Assembly: GCA_964654665.1 (NCBI GenBank)
Contig: CAZZKV010000002.1
Coordinates: forward strand, 95,054-159,053
Source: CALCKU01 sp964654665
Lineage (GTDB): Bacteria; Pseudomonadota; Alphaproteobacteria; Caulobacterales; Maricaulaceae
Reading direction: 5' to 3'
DNA length: 64,000 bases
Part shown: piece by piece, positions 24,322 to 33,354 of the stretch
Numbering within the stretch: the stretch's first letter is position 1
How the letters are laid out: each line of letters begins with the position of its first letter
Notes under the pieces: generated by a model
The model's input: the letters and a program-made list of their open reading frames with translations, nothing else
Database searches by the model: none
What the model was told of the DNA's origin: nothing
Made by a program: the position numbers and the translations under genes

Positions 24322-25179
24322 ATGCGCAATTTACTCTTAGGTGCAGCCGCGATCGCAATGTCAGGGTGTTCTTGGCTTGGGCTTGGTAGTGGTCACAACG
24401 ATTACTCAAATTACAATCAAAACACCGGCTATTATAAAGCCAATGCTGGCAAACAAGCCACCCCCGTTCATGGTGGGTGTGGTTCCGAACAATGTCTATC
24501 CCGTTGGAATATTGAAGGCGGAATAGGCCCAGCTTTCATCGTTGGCGGGACAGCCGTAACAGGGGACGAGCTTAATGCCGGGTCTGGTGCGGAAATCCGT
24601 AACATTAAAATGAGCGATGCTTATGATACAGGTTATCGCGCTGAACTGGGTGGCTCTTACGCCCTTAACCCTAACCGTAAGGTAACGCTACAAGGGTATT
24701 TACAAGAAAATGACAGTTCTGGCGCCCTCGATTGGGGTACAATTGGTAATGAAGCCTTTACGGGGGCCTTGTCAGATTACCGAGCTTACGGCATCGAAGC
24801 TGGCCTTCGTCAATATGCTGCCCCGCGCAGGGCCCCTCTTTTAAGGTCTGTTCGCCCTTATGTTGAAGGTAAATTAGGCGCAGCCCGTGTCAGCGATATT
24901 GATATCGAAGGCGCGCAATTAGGCGGCCAAGCGTTTAACGGAGGTGTTGATGTACCTTTTTATGAAGGTGGATGGGTCCCGACAGCGGCCGGTCTGGTTG
25001 GTCTTGAAACACCGGCCTTTAAACATATGACACTCGGCCTTGAGACCGGTATTCGTTATATTGGTAAACTCGATACCGATACAACAGTTTTAAGCTCTGG
25101 CGGTGCAATTTCCGGATCCAATAATGGATCTGACAGCTGGACAATTCCAGTTACGCTGCGCGCCCGTTATCGTTTCTAG
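24322..25179 (+). CDS. Outer-membrane beta-barrel lipoprotein
   Basis: A 285-residue protein beginning MRNLLLGAAAIAMSGC, a lipoprotein signal with the cysteine at residue 16. The mature part alternates hydrophobic and polar residues, is Gly/Ala-rich and ends in Phe (LRARYRF), as expected of an outer-membrane beta-barrel of the opacity/porin-like kind. Possible strands include KVTLQGYLQEND, RAYGIEAGLRQY and HMTLGLETGIRYIG. A ribosome site (AAGAGGA) lies about 8 bases upstream of the ATG, which is preferred to the frame's first start at 24289. It stands alone, convergent with the TonB-dependent receptor operon and separated from it by a terminator. Confidence 0.7.
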   Translation: MRNLLLGAAAIAMSGCSWLGLGSGHNDYSNYNQNTGYYKANAGKQATPVHGGCGSEQCLSRWNIEGGIGPAFIVGGTAVTGDELNAGSGAEIRNIKMSDAYDTGYRAELGGSYALNPNRKVTLQGYLQENDSSGALDWGTIGNEAFTGALSDYRAYGIEAGLRQYAAPRRAPLLRSVRPYVEGKLGAARVSDIDIEGAQLGGQAFNGGVDVPFYEGGWVPTAAGLVGLETPAFKHMTLGLETGIRYIGKLDTDTTVLSSGGAISGSNNGSDSWTIPVTLRARYRF

Positions 25180-25226
25180 CACTCACTAAAAACCGTAATA
25201 TTGCTAAACAATAATATATCAAAACC

Positions 25227-25257
25227 AAACCCCGACCAGTCCATCCGGCCGGGGTTT
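25227..25257. terminator. Probable terminator between convergent genes
   Basis: AAACCCCG (25227-25234) pairs with the following CGGGGTTT (25250-25257), leaving a 15-base loop. The stem lies between the convergent barrel-lipoprotein and TonB-receptor genes and ends in a short T-run on both strands, so it could serve both. Confidence 0.6.
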
Positions 25258-25300
25258 AACGTATAAATCAAACGAAAACCCATAAATATGAAATTATAAC

Positions 25301-27382
25301 CTAAAATGTACCGCTTATATTCAATCGGAAAAATGGTTTGAATTTTCTCTCCCGGCTTTCAATACGCTCTAATCGTCCAAGATCACGGCGAGCATCGAAA
25401 AAACTCCGTTCAAATCGCTCACCCGAATCCAATAAATTAAGCAAACTTGCTCTTACTTTCAGTCCCGCAATATTTTTATGTTCAAGAAAAATGATCGTAA
25501 ACGGTTTTGTAAATGTAAATTGCTGCCGAGTTGTTAGGCGAAATACTTCGGCTTCGATAAAACGGTCAAAGAAAAGGCCATAGGCCCAATCCGTATTTGG
25601 AATATCATGGCGAAAATCAACGCTATAATAGGTTATTTTATCCCTATTCAACCGCCGGGCAAACCCTTGCACGGGATCATCTACCGAGGAGTCACGAAAC
25701 TCTAATTGTAGATTTAATTCCGTTCCGTCTATTCCCCATTTTTCACCTTTTAATGTGGCCGTAAAATCAACACCATATTGCGATGCTTTATCAATATTTC
25801 CAACGGCATCACCATTTATACCCACCGGAATACGGTCAACAATATCAGAAATTAACGAACCATAAAAGCGGGCCTTAAATGTATTGCCCTGCCCAAAATC
25901 CTTGTCGAATTCCAATTCGCCAGCCCAGCTTTGTTGCGGCACCAGATCCGGATTACCCGTCTGGTCAAGATTGTCAGTCAAATTGACAGTTGAGATAAAA
26001 TCAAAGAAATTAAGCTGGCCTACCTCTCGTTCAATCCGGCTTCGAACAGAAAAACTGTCATCAACCTTATAGGTCGCAGCCAGAAAACCTTTAGGTCGAA
26101 AAAACTCGCGTTCATTCACAACAGAACTCGCAGCACTCACCTGAGTCAGTTTGGAATATTCTCCGCCCAAAGAGGCCTGTAAATCCCATTTTGATGATAA
26201 GGCCCGGCTATGGGTAATTGTTAATTCTGCCCTATCTTCGGAAACTTCCGATTGTTCAGGATCATCCCCAATGAAATCGCCATTATTATCCCGTTCAACG
26301 AATTGATTTTCAATATCCAAAACATTAAAAGCTCCCTCTAAACCAATTTGCCAGTCACGCCCTTCAGACGCCGACCAGGAATATTCGGTTCGGATAATAC
26401 TCTCGGTTTCATCGGATGATTGTAAGAACCGGCTATTATCTATAGATTGACCCGCTTCAAATATTTCAAACTGCCCCACTGTCGGAGAGTGTTCAAATTG
26501 ATAAAGCCCAATAACCTTGAGCTTGCCGTTTAAAAAGGGGAATTGGTAATCTCCGCTGATTTCTGTATTCCATTCATCTTCCGAATTTGTAAAAATTGCT
26601 TCCCTGTTTTGACCAGCTTCAGTTATGGCTGTTCGACGCGAAATTTCGCGTCCATTAAAATTAAATAAATTAAACTCAGCATTCACATTAGCGATATGAT
26701 CAGCTTTGGGTTTATAGGTCAGGTTAATGGAGGCTCCCGGACGATCACCGTTATTGCGGCCATCTTCTTCGCGGGTTTCAAAAACAATTCCTAACGAATC
26801 AGTTAATATTTCAGGTCCTCGGGCTCCGGACCGGAAAGACGAATCGCGAAGCTCTAAAGAATAGGCTAAATTTCCCGTTTCGCCAGAAAGCGCTACTTCG
26901 TAATTTGCAAAATTGGCTTCCAAGTTTTGACGCCATTGCGGACGCCACTCCCATGTCCCTGATATACCGTCAGTTTGTGTTGTTATATTGGCTACTTGTC
27001 CGGATAATCCTGGAATATCTAATGAAGCACCGTCGACAATTTCAATTTTTACAACGTTACCAGCCGTAATGCGGCCTAGTTGATCGAAAGGGTCAGATTT
27101 TCCTGTCAACCGTTCCCCGTTAATTAATACATTAGCGCCGCCCTGCCCTAGACCGCGCCTGTCATCACTTGAATTAATTTGAAATCCCGGAATGCGCGCA
27201 ATCATATCGAGCGCCGTTCGCGGGGCATAGCGTTCAAAATACACAGGCTCATATATATTCGAACGAGCCCGTATAGGCTCATCAACCGTTATACCATTTT
27301 GCGCCATAGCTATTAATGGAGTTGAAAATAGCGTAAAGGATATCGCAACCGCGCGAACCGGTTTTAAAATATTATAAATCAT
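25301..27382 (-). CDS. TonB-dependent outer-membrane receptor
   Basis: A 693-residue receptor. A signal peptide (ending IAMAQ) is followed by a plug domain with YAPRTALDMIARIPGFQI and GQGGANVLINGERLTGKSD, then a long beta-barrel rich in aromatic and acidic residues and a C-terminal RLNISGTF with terminal Phe. The plug is of the short type seen in receptors that have the line 'R-G-x-G-x-x-G-A-x-V-L-I-N-G-x-R', often in proteobacteria with many TonB receptors. Substrate unknown. It begins 27 bases downstream of the M56/M23 gene on the same strand, so it is probably the third gene of a BlaI-controlled operon. Confidence 0.85.
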   Translation of the reverse strand: MIYNILKPVRAVAISFTLFSTPLIAMAQNGITVDEPIRARSNIYEPVYFERYAPRTALDMIARIPGFQINSSDDRRGLGQGGANVLINGERLTGKSDPFDQLGRITAGNVVKIEIVDGASLDIPGLSGQVANITTQTDGISGTWEWRPQWRQNLEANFANYEVALSGETGNLAYSLELRDSSFRSGARGPEILTDSLGIVFETREEDGRNNGDRPGASINLTYKPKADHIANVNAEFNLFNFNGREISRRTAITEAGQNREAIFTNSEDEWNTEISGDYQFPFLNGKLKVIGLYQFEHSPTVGQFEIFEAGQSIDNSRFLQSSDETESIIRTEYSWSASEGRDWQIGLEGAFNVLDIENQFVERDNNGDFIGDDPEQSEVSEDRAELTITHSRALSSKWDLQASLGGEYSKLTQVSAASSVVNEREFFRPKGFLAATYKVDDSFSVRSRIEREVGQLNFFDFISTVNLTDNLDQTGNPDLVPQQSWAGELEFDKDFGQGNTFKARFYGSLISDIVDRIPVGINGDAVGNIDKASQYGVDFTATLKGEKWGIDGTELNLQLEFRDSSVDDPVQGFARRLNRDKITYYSVDFRHDIPNTDWAYGLFFDRFIEAEVFRLTTRQQFTFTKPFTIIFLEHKNIAGLKVRASLLNLLDSGERFERSFFDARRDLGRLERIESRERKFKPFFRLNISGTF

Positions 27383-27409
27383 GATTGCGTTTTGCGGCCC
27401 TGTCTCAAT

Positions 27410-29911
27410 TTAATTTATCAAAGGGACCGGATCGAGTGTTTGCCCGTTTTGACGAATTTCAAAATGCAAATGCGGCCCTGTTGACTGTCCCGTCGACCCG
27501 ACGCGGCCAATAAGCTCACCCGCTTGCACCTGTTGCCCGGCCTTAACAACAAAACTATCCATATGGGCATAAAGTGTCTGATATCCACTGGCATGTTTAA
27601 GAATAATACGGTTTCCCCATTTCGGATCTGTTGTCGCCTTCAAAACCACCCCATCCGCACTCGCACGGATGGGGGATCCGGTCTGTGCCCCGTAATCGAT
27701 ACCTTGATGTTTTTTTGGCCATAATGACCCCTTAAGACCATATTTCGCACTAATTTTTTGGTTCAGAACCGGCCGCTGAAAATGCAATGAATGAGCATTT
27801 GTTTTGATAGGCTCATACCCAGAACCATAAGTCGATTGCCGATCAGTTTGCGGATAATAGCCCGGCTGTTCAGAAGGCGATACATTATGAGGCTGGTTAT
27901 TATTCTGAACCCGTTCATCATGCACGGGGCCCTGCAATTGAGGTGATATCCGCGTTTTCGACTTTAATTTGGCTTTGGATCTGGATCCGGATTTGGATAT
28001 AATATGCATTGAATCCGGTTTAAAGATAGCCTTGGATAAATCCGTTTTTTTAATCCCTAAGTCTGAGAAAATGCGGCAATATCTGCCATCTGTATCCGCT
28101 GGCAAAGCAACCCCATTAGCCGTCCATTTATTATCGTTATAGCGCATAATAACGGTTTGCCCGCGCGATGTTATAAGGCCATCTTTGAGCAAATGATCAT
28201 ATAGCATAGCCCGCACTATATCCTGATTGGTATGTATGGCTTGGTTATGGCTATGGCGTTGCGATCCCTGCCGTGAGTGTTCACGCAATCGTTCAGCATG
28301 ATCTTGGGCGCGTTCGCGTCTTTTTTCAACTTTTTCGCGTCGGGCTTCCTCAAGCTCTACTGCGCGTTCGCGTCTTTCTTGAGCGCGTTCACGTTTGACT
28401 TCGGCAATCTCTTCGGCCCGCTCTCGGCGATATTCTTCGCGTTCAAACGCTATCTCAGATCGTTCTCTTTCACTTTCAAAACGATCTAGCATATGTTCGG
28501 CTTGGCGTTCTGCACGATCCATAGCCTTTTCTATGCGGTTTCGTTTCCACTCATCCACATGCTCATTCTCGGATAGGTATCGTTCCAAATCCGCTTCAAA
28601 ATATTCCATATCGATTTCGAATTGTGCCATTTTCGTATCGAAGTTATCGTTAAAAATATCACCCTGAGTAAATTTTGGCGGCGTCGGAGGTTGCGGCGGT
28701 TGCGGCAGGGAGACAGGCAAGTCTTTTATTACATCCAAAGATCGCTCTATATTGTGCCAAGAGCCATCTTTTAAAACCCAACGGCGGCCATCTTCGGTAA
28801 TTTTCACGGTAACAGCCCGGCCATTTAACCGCTGTGTTTCAAATCTATATTTTTGTTTATCCGTATGGCTGTCGACATGTTCAGTAGACTTTGGGTGCGC
28901 ATTGGCAGCCGATGTTGTAGATAAATAAACTCCGCCAATAAGAAAAGTTGCCATAAGCGGCATTAAAAGATGTTCAGGGCGGCGTTGATGCTCCACAGAT
29001 CCAACAAGACGTTTTAATCGATCCATTAAAGGGGAATTCCCATCATCTGCAGCCATTGCAAAACTATGACCCGATGTATGTAATCTCAAAGCCGCCAAGC
29101 CGCGGACTAAAGACTGCGGATCTTGCGTTTGCGCGACAGCCAAATCATCACAGGCCTGTTCACGATCAATATCTATTTTTCTCGAAATATAGTGGATAGC
29201 TGGATGAAAAAAGAGCACTGTCTTAATTGCTGTCTGCAATAAATTAATTAAATAGTCATAACGGCGAATATGCGCTAATTCATGCAGTAATATTGCCTCA
29301 ACTTGATCTTGCGGTAGCCCCATAAGGAACCCAGTAGGTACCAAAACAATCGGTTTAACAAATCCTATAGTCAGCGGACCGGAAACATGGGTTGAGACAA
29401 ATAACCTTACGGATTTTGGCACTCCTGTCTTGAGTATCAAGCCTCGAAATTTTTCCTGCCAAAAAACGGGACCCTCACTTAATCCCTGGTATCGTAATTT
29501 TTGCGTCAAAGTATAAGCCGTAAAATAACGTATTGCCATAAATGAAAACCCGAAGCACCATAAAAGCCCAATCATTGGCGCTGTGGCCGCCGCAGATAAT
29601 GATAAATTTTGCGATGTGGCATAAAAACTGTCAGATGATCCCGTGAGAATAACTGCCGCTTGCGAAAGAGTTTGGGCTGCCGGAATTGACTTTAGCCCGG
29701 CAGAGGCTTCGCCACCACTCTGATAAAAATTGAAGGTGATCAGAAAAGCAACGAAGCAAGCCAGCAAACTTAAAAATTGAACGATATAACGCAGAGACGG
29801 AGAACGCTTTTTTGCAAAAGTTCTAAAAACCATCACGATAATCATCGCGAGGCTGCCTTGCCAAAGGCTATGCAATAAGGCCCATCCTAAACTATCAAAA
29901 ACCTGCGTCAT
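27410..29911 (-). CDS. BlaR1/MecR1-like M56 protease fused to an M23 peptidase
   Basis: An 833-residue fusion. Residues 1-335 form a BlaR1-like sensor protease: membrane segments near 8-30, 42-62, 110-130 and 314-334 with the zinc site HELAH (210-214) in the cytoplasmic loop, followed by REQACDDLAV. A periplasmic linker has PQPPQPPTPPKF and a very charged Arg/Glu helix (about 430-545). The C-terminal domain is an M23/LytM endopeptidase with zinc ligands His735 and Asp739 (HQGIDYG) and His814/His816 (HLHFE), all present, so it should be active. The usual penicillin-binding sensor domain is absent. The start has a near-perfect AAGGAGG site. It follows blaI by 37 bases, so BlaI is the likely cleavage target. 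Confidence 0.9.
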   Translation of the reverse strand: MTQVFDSLGWALLHSLWQGSLAMIIVMVFRTFAKKRSPSLRYIVQFLSLLACFVAFLITFNFYQSGGEASAGLKSIPAAQTLSQAAVILTGSSDSFYATSQNLSLSAAATAPMIGLLWCFGFSFMAIRYFTAYTLTQKLRYQGLSEGPVFWQEKFRGLILKTGVPKSVRLFVSTHVSGPLTIGFVKPIVLVPTGFLMGLPQDQVEAILLHELAHIRRYDYLINLLQTAIKTVLFFHPAIHYISRKIDIDREQACDDLAVAQTQDPQSLVRGLAALRLHTSGHSFAMAADDGNSPLMDRLKRLVGSVEHQRRPEHLLMPLMATFLIGGVYLSTTSAANAHPKSTEHVDSHTDKQKYRFETQRLNGRAVTVKITEDGRRWVLKDGSWHNIERSLDVIKDLPVSLPQPPQPPTPPKFTQGDIFNDNFDTKMAQFEIDMEYFEADLERYLSENEHVDEWKRNRIEKAMDRAERQAEHMLDRFESERERSEIAFEREEYRRERAEEIAEVKRERAQERRERAVELEEARREKVEKRRERAQDHAERLREHSRQGSQRHSHNQAIHTNQDIVRAMLYDHLLKDGLITSRGQTVIMRYNDNKWTANGVALPADTDGRYCRIFSDLGIKKTDLSKAIFKPDSMHIISKSGSRSKAKLKSKTRISPQLQGPVHDERVQNNNQPHNVSPSEQPGYYPQTDRQSTYGSGYEPIKTNAHSLHFQRPVLNQKISAKYGLKGSLWPKKHQGIDYGAQTGSPIRASADGVVLKATTDPKWGNRIILKHASGYQTLYAHMDSFVVKAGQQVQAGELIGRVGSTGQSTGPHLHFEIRQNGQTLDPVPLIN

Positions 29912-29948
29912 TCTCGCCTCCTTCCGCATGTACCCCCTGGCACAGGGT

Positions 29949-30332
29949 TTAGTCTTTATCGTCCATATCCCGCAGGAATTGTTTTATTTTTTCCAATTCA
30001 GCTTCGCTCGGTGACGACTTCCCCAAAGCATGCATAACAAGGTCTGACACCGAGTTACTAAAAGTGGTTTCAACAAAGCGATTGAATAAATGGGATTTCG
30101 TCTCATCTTCTGAAACAATAGCCCGATAATTATAGGATTTACCCGCACCCGGATCGCGGGCAACAAACCCTTTATCAAACATACGCTGAATTTGCTTGAG
30201 CGTGGTTGTATACCCAACATCTTTTTGTACGCTTAAAACATCATGGATCATTTTGACGCTGCAAGGCTGATGTTGCCACAGAACATTTAAAATCGCGGTT
30301 TCCGCCGCAGAAGGTTTAACGCGATGTTTCAT
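29949..30332 (-). CDS. blaI: BlaI/MecI/CopY family transcriptional repressor
   Basis: A 127-residue winged-helix repressor. It starts HRVKPSAAETAILNVLWQHQ and carries the recognition region YTTTLKQIQRMFDKGFVAR, followed by the GKSYNYRAIVSEDE wing typical of BlaI/MecI/CopY. The C-terminal part (from about residue 78) is the dimerisation region, the place where BlaR1-type proteases cut the family. It begins the leftward operon blaI - M56/M23 - TonB receptor. Two operator-like palindromes lie directly upstream, so autoregulation is likely. The effector that triggers release cannot be told from sequence. Confidence 0.93.
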   Translation of the reverse strand: MKHRVKPSAAETAILNVLWQHQPCSVKMIHDVLSVQKDVGYTTTLKQIQRMFDKGFVARDPGAGKSYNYRAIVSEDETKSHLFNRFVETTFSNSVSDLVMHALGKSSPSEAELEKIKQFLRDMDDKD

Positions 30333-30345
30333 GATGACTTTTTAA

Positions 30346-30386
30346 ACGACAGGTGTCGTTTTGTAAAGGTAAAAAAGACACCTGTC
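30346..30386. promoter_or_regulatory. Two BlaI-type operator palindromes
   Basis: Two dyads share the core ACAnnTGT: ACGACA-GG-TGTCGT at 30346-30359 and GACA-CC-TGTC at 30377-30386 (flanks also match: CGT on one side). Their centres are 29 bases apart, close to three helical turns. BlaI/MecI operators have the similar form TACAnnTGTA. They lie 13-54 bases upstream of the blaI start, overlapping where its promoter must be. Confidence 0.75.
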
Positions 30387-30514
30387 GTAATTGTAATGTA
30401 AGGCTCATAGCGTTATCTATCCGCAATCGATTGCCCTTTAATAATATTGACGCATGAAGGATGATCCGTCAGGCTATACGGATTAATAAATTGCATATTA
30501 TTGTAGGACAATAC

Positions 30515-31231
30515 ATGCGCCGCGAAACAACAAATAAAATTCGCTTTGTTTTCGAAGATATACTCCCTGCCATTTTCCGTGATTCCGTTCTCTTTAAGGC
30601 TTTCGCAAAACTAATCTGGAAAGGCAATATAGACGAACTAGCCCACTTTCGCGCTCGCGCACCTTTCTTGACAGATGAAGAATATGAAACACTTTACCGA
30701 ACACACCCTCGTGTTCATGAAGATACAGATAATTCCGACGCCTGTGTGGCCCAAATCATAAAAGATGTTATCGGGGAGAGTGTGTGTGATGTTGGCTGTG
30801 GCACTGGTGTCGTTTTACACCGTATAAAAAAGGCCCGCCCCGACATAAAACGATTAATCGGGGTGGATTTTGCCATTGATGAGGCTGCCATCATTCCTGG
30901 TATTGATTATCACGCCGCGAAAATCGAAAAATTGCCCTTTAAAAATGATGAATTTGATACGGTTATTTGCACACATGTTATCGAACATATTCTTGATTAC
31001 CGTATGGCTATTGCAGAATTACGACGTATCACGAAAAAAAGGCTTATCATCATTGTGCCGCGCGAACGTGAATACCGTTATACATTCAATGCGCATTTTA
31101 ATTTTTTCCCTTATACACACAGCTTTCTTCGCGCCATGATCCCCGTACCCGATCATTATATTTGCAAAGATATAAAGCGCGATATTTACTATTACGAAAC
31201 AATAGAGCCCAGAGAGCAAAAGGCCGCCTGA
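30515..31231 (+). CDS. Class I SAM-dependent methyltransferase
   Basis: A 238-residue methyltransferase. The SAM-binding motif I reads VCDVGCGTGVVLHRI, motif II is LIGVDFA, and the FDTVICTHVIEHILD stretch is the usual post-I acidic/His motif of the Methyltransf_11 group. The N-terminal 75 residues are a helical region of unknown role, and the C-terminus contains HFNFFPYTHSFLRAMI. The ATG at 30515 has an AGGA site and is preferred to an upstream start at 30461. It shares a 3-base overlap (TGATG) with the small transporter gene downstream, so a common role, for instance in lipid or glycan modification, is inferred. Confidence 0.8.
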   Translation: MRRETTNKIRFVFEDILPAIFRDSVLFKAFAKLIWKGNIDELAHFRARAPFLTDEEYETLYRTHPRVHEDTDNSDACVAQIIKDVIGESVCDVGCGTGVVLHRIKKARPDIKRLIGVDFAIDEAAIIPGIDYHAAKIEKLPFKNDEFDTVICTHVIEHILDYRMAIAELRRITKKRLIIIVPREREYRYTFNAHFNFFPYTHSFLRAMIPVPDHYICKDIKRDIYYYETIEPREQKAA

Positions 31232-31587
31232 TGAAGTCTATAAACCCACCTTTGATAATGTTGCTCATCCTGACACCGTTTCTAATCGCGATAGGGCAGA
31301 TTTTATTCAAAATGACGGGCGAAAAACTACACCATAACGGATCAGCGTTTCATACAGTGCTATTAGAGCCTCTTTTTATTACAGCATTAGCCATTTACGG
31401 CGGGGCCACATTACTGTGGATTTACATACTTAAAACGGCTCCATTATCCTATGCTTATAGCTTTATGGCTCTGACCTTTGTAATTGTTCCGATTCTCGCT
31501 GTCATTATTCTGGGCGAGACCCTCGATGTAAAATTCGGAATTGGTGCGACCTTTATCATCACAGGGTTGATAATTTCTCAAACATAA
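31231..31587 (+). CDS. SMR/EamA-like small four-helix transporter
   Basis: A 118-residue membrane protein with four helices: LIMLLILTPFLIAIGQILF, LFITALAIYGGATLLWIYIL, SYAYSFMALTFVIVPILAVII and FGIGATFIITGLIIS. The APLSYAYSFMAL and GETLDVKFGIG motifs resemble the small multidrug-resistance/ArnE-ArnF type of drug/metabolite transporter, whose members flip lipid-linked aminosugars or export cations. The ATG overlaps the stop of the methyltransferase gene by one base (TGATG), so it is translationally coupled to it. A flippase partner for a methylated lipid-linked sugar is a reasonable but unproven idea. Confidence 0.8.
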   Translation: MKSINPPLIMLLILTPFLIAIGQILFKMTGEKLHHNGSAFHTVLLEPLFITALAIYGGATLLWIYILKTAPLSYAYSFMALTFVIVPILAVIILGETLDVKFGIGATFIITGLIISQT

Positions 31588-31641
31588 TCCCGTCTGTTTT
31601 ACATTTCCCTTATCAAAAGACCATGATATAGGGCGGGCGCT

Positions 31642-32835
31642 ATGGCCACCACCCTTGTTAATACAATCCCGCATACGGACACCCAATCAAATAAGTTGCG
31701 TCTCGTCGGACTGGGCCGTGATGCGATTAAGACCGCTTTGGCCGAACAGGCGACGGATTTGGGGATAGAACCGAAGAAACTTGGGATGCGCACAAAGCAA
31801 ATTTTCCACTGGATCTATAATTACGGAGTTACAGATTGGTCCCAAATGAGTAATATTGGGAAAGACTTACGCGAAAAATTGGCCCATCGGTTTTCGCTTG
31901 AACGCCCCGTTATTATCGAGAGGCAAATCAGTGTTGATGGCACACGAAAATATCTTATCCGCATGTCTCCGGGCATAGAAGTCGAAAGTGTTTTCATCCC
32001 AGACGTTTCAAAAACCGGAGCATTATGTGTTTCCTCTCAGGTTGGTTGCACACTGACTTGCAAATTTTGCCACACAGGCACGCAACGGCTTGTTCGCAAT
32101 TTAACGGCCCAAGAAATCGTCTTGCAAGTTATAGCGGCCCGCGATGATCTGAACGAATGGCCAACAACCCAAGAAAACCGAAAGCTAACGAATATCGTTT
32201 TCATGGGTATGGGCGAACCGCTTTATAATACTGATAATGTCGGTGATAGTCTTGATATCATTTGTGATCCGGAAGGCCTTGGAATTGGCCGGCGCAGAAT
32301 TACGGTATCGACATCGGGCGTTGTACCGGAAATCGGACCTATGGGTACGCGCACAAAAGCTATGCTTGCCATTTCTCTTCACGCGGCCAATGATGAATTA
32401 CGAGAACAGATTATGCCCATTAACCGCAAATACCCTCTCAAGGACCTCATGCAGGCTTGCCGGGATTATCCGGGCTTGTCCAATTCAAGGCGGATAACAT
32501 TTGAATATGTTATGCTGAAAAATATTAATGATCAACCATGGCACGCCAAGCAGCTTATCAAGCTGCTGCGCGGCATCCCAGCGAAAGTCAATTTGATTCC
32601 GTTTAATCCATGGCCCGGTAGCAAATATGAGTGTTCGGATTGGGATGTGATTGAAAACTTTGCCGATATGATCAATCGAGCCGGTTATGCATCTCCTATA
32701 CGCACGCCCCGCGGGCGTGATATTTTAGCGGCTTGTGGACAATTAAAATCTGAATCGGAAAAAATACGCGCCAGCGCTCTACGCCAACATGCAAAACACG
32801 GTGAACAATTATCATCGACAATCACTGACTCATAA
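31642..32835 (+). CDS. rlmN: Dual-specificity 23S rRNA/tRNA (adenine-C2) methyltransferase
   Basis: RlmN methylates A2503 of 23S rRNA and A37 of some tRNAs by radical SAM chemistry. The 397-residue protein has the cluster ligands Cys136, Cys140 and Cys143 in GCTLTCKFC, the methyl-carrying Cys365 (RDILAACGQL) and Cys129 (GALCVSSQVG) at the position of the second catalytic cysteine of E. coli (7 residues before the cluster, as there). Other signatures are FMGMGEPLYN, RITVSTSGVVPE and AKVNLIPFNPWPG. A ribosome site (AGGGCGGGC) precedes the start. Single gene between the small transporter and a DUF350 gene. Confidence 0.97.
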   Translation: MATTLVNTIPHTDTQSNKLRLVGLGRDAIKTALAEQATDLGIEPKKLGMRTKQIFHWIYNYGVTDWSQMSNIGKDLREKLAHRFSLERPVIIERQISVDGTRKYLIRMSPGIEVESVFIPDVSKTGALCVSSQVGCTLTCKFCHTGTQRLVRNLTAQEIVLQVIAARDDLNEWPTTQENRKLTNIVFMGMGEPLYNTDNVGDSLDIICDPEGLGIGRRRITVSTSGVVPEIGPMGTRTKAMLAISLHAANDELREQIMPINRKYPLKDLMQACRDYPGLSNSRRITFEYVMLKNINDQPWHAKQLIKLLRGIPAKVNLIPFNPWPGSKYECSDWDVIENFADMINRAGYASPIRTPRGRDILAACGQLKSESEKIRASALRQHAKHGEQLSSTITDS

Positions 32836-32936
32836 CCTAAATGATTGGCGTGCAATCAACGAAAAATTGTCGATAAGGCATTTAACATTATGCTTGAGAG
32901 GTGGGGTTCTAAAGCAAAACAGAGAAAGTCATCCCT

Positions 32937-33350
32937 ATGGGACAAGCCCTGAATAGCCTAGCAAGCGGTTTTCCATATTTGATATTTTACCTCCTTGTTG
33001 TCACCTTTATCTATCTGGTCGGAATTTTCATATATACCGCCCTGACCCCGCATAAAGAATTCAAATTAATTTCCGATGGAAATATGGCCGCAGCCGTTTC
33101 TTTCTCCGCTCTTATTATTGGCCTCGCTCTCCCATTAGCGGCCTGTCTTATCAATAAGTTTGGACTTATTGATGTTGCGATATGGGGCACGGTCAGTTTA
33201 TTTCTCCAACTTTTTTTATTCCGCCTTACGGATGCTATTTTTCGGGATATGCCGCGCCGGATAGAAAAGGGTGAAGTTCCCGCGGCCACCGTTCTGGCGT
33301 CCTTTAAAATCGCAGGGTCCATCCTGTTGGCTGTCGCAATAGCCGGATAA
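32937..33350 (+). CDS. DUF350 family membrane protein
   Basis: A 137-residue protein with four hydrophobic segments. The sequence ISDGNMAAAVSFSALIIGLALPLAA is the DUF350 hallmark (GNxAAAxSxxGxxxGxAxPL), and two further segments follow (AIWGTVSLFLQLFLF; FKIAGSILLAVAIAG). DUF350 proteins are often found with stress-response or PspA-like genes; their function is unknown. It precedes, by only 4 bases, a membrane-anchored serine protease gene, suggesting one operon with that gene and the extensin-like gene. Confidence 0.85.
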   Translation: MGQALNSLASGFPYLIFYLLVVTFIYLVGIFIYTALTPHKEFKLISDGNMAAAVSFSALIIGLALPLAACLINKFGLIDVAIWGTVSLFLQLFLFRLTDAIFRDMPRRIEKGEVPAATVLASFKIAGSILLAVAIAG

Positions 33351-33354
33351 AACC

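Noticed and set aside
28277..28667. Repetitive GCGTTCGCGTC-like stretch that could be a DNA repeat array
   Set aside because: It is the degenerate coding of Arg/Glu-Arg-Ala repeats in the M56/M23 protein, not a CRISPR or tandem repeat of regular unit length.
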